Shown here: piece after piece, positions 5,295 through 5,393 of the stretch
Numbering within the stretch: position 1 is the first letter of the stretch
Layout: the number at the start of each line of letters is the position of its first letter
Source of the DNA: Myxococcota bacterium
Lineage (GTDB): Bacteria; Myxococcota_C; UBA6777
Direction of reading: 5' to 3'
Assembly (NCBI GenBank): GCA_963169055.1
Contig: CAUJFU010000392.1
Span: 1 to 5,393, forward strand
DNA: 5,393 nt
Notes under the pieces: model-generated
Databases searched by the model: none
Seen by the model: only the letters and a program-made list of their open reading frames with translations
What the model was told of the DNA's origin: nothing
Made by a program: the position numbers and the translations under genes

Positions 5295-5393
5295 CCACGC
5301 CTATTCCCCCACCACGCCTATCCCCCCCACCACGCCTATCCCCCCCCACCACGCCTATCCCCCCCCACCACGCCTATCCCCCCCCACCACGCC
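5294..5393. repeat. C-rich minisatellite, units of 17-19 bp, open at the right edge
   Basis: Five full units and a partial sixth begin at 5294, 5311, 5329, 5348, 5367 and 5386. Each is ACCACGCCTAT plus a run of C. The first unit has TATT then C5; the next four have C7, C8, C8 and C8. Units are therefore 17, 18, 19, 19 and 19 bp long and do not keep a reading frame, which argues against coding. The - strand carries G8 runs that could form G-quadruplexes. The array continues beyond the window. Confidence 0.95.

Noticed and set aside
5294-5393. CRISPR array
   Set aside because: Units of 17-19 bp are contiguous with no unique spacers; it is a tandem minisatellite.

Overview
The window is ordinary bacterial chromosome of roughly 50-55% GC with five protein genes: three complete ones and a 3' fragment on the + strand, and one on the - strand. 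The best anchored pair is clpS (2017-2388) followed by clpA (2726-5131), the N-degron adaptor and the AAA+ unfoldase of the ClpAP protease. The other genes are an exported beta-propeller-type repeat protein (cut by the left edge), a tiny Cys-rich lipoprotein and a six-helix membrane protein of unknown function. The ClpS/ClpA pair plus SBBP-like repeats ending in 'DSF' and a small Cys-rich lipoprotein with a C-x5-C 'D-x-D-C' pattern suggest a Gram-negative member of the Myxococcota / former Deltaproteobacteria. That placement is inference, not a match to a known genome.

Layout. Bases 2-592: end of the repeat protein. 593-766: leader with a weak promoter-like sequence and two small hairpins. 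767-982: 71-aa lipoprotein. 983-1133: convergent gap holding a compact structured element (1002-1076) with an exact 8-bp hairpin. 1134-1826 (-): 230-aa membrane protein. 1827-2016: divergent control region with a nested palindrome (1864-1917). 2017-2388: clpS. 2389-2725: a 337-bp gap that is T-poor and almost free of stop trinucleotides on the + strand. 2726-5131: clpA, carrying a Lys-rich C-terminal tail partly built from a 15-bp tandem repeat. 5132-5393: two GC-rich hairpins and then a C-rich minisatellite that runs off the right edge.

How the genes work together. ClpS should bind substrates bearing N-terminal bulky hydrophobic residues and hand them to the ClpA N-domain. ClpA then unfolds them into ClpP, which is not encoded here. 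Both proteins keep their diagnostic residues. Nothing links the other three genes functionally to ClpAP. I see no tRNA, rRNA, CRISPR array, transposase or defence system. The most interesting signals are non-coding: the 1002-1076 element, the 1864-1917 palindrome, the stop-free clpS-clpA gap and the terminal minisatellite.
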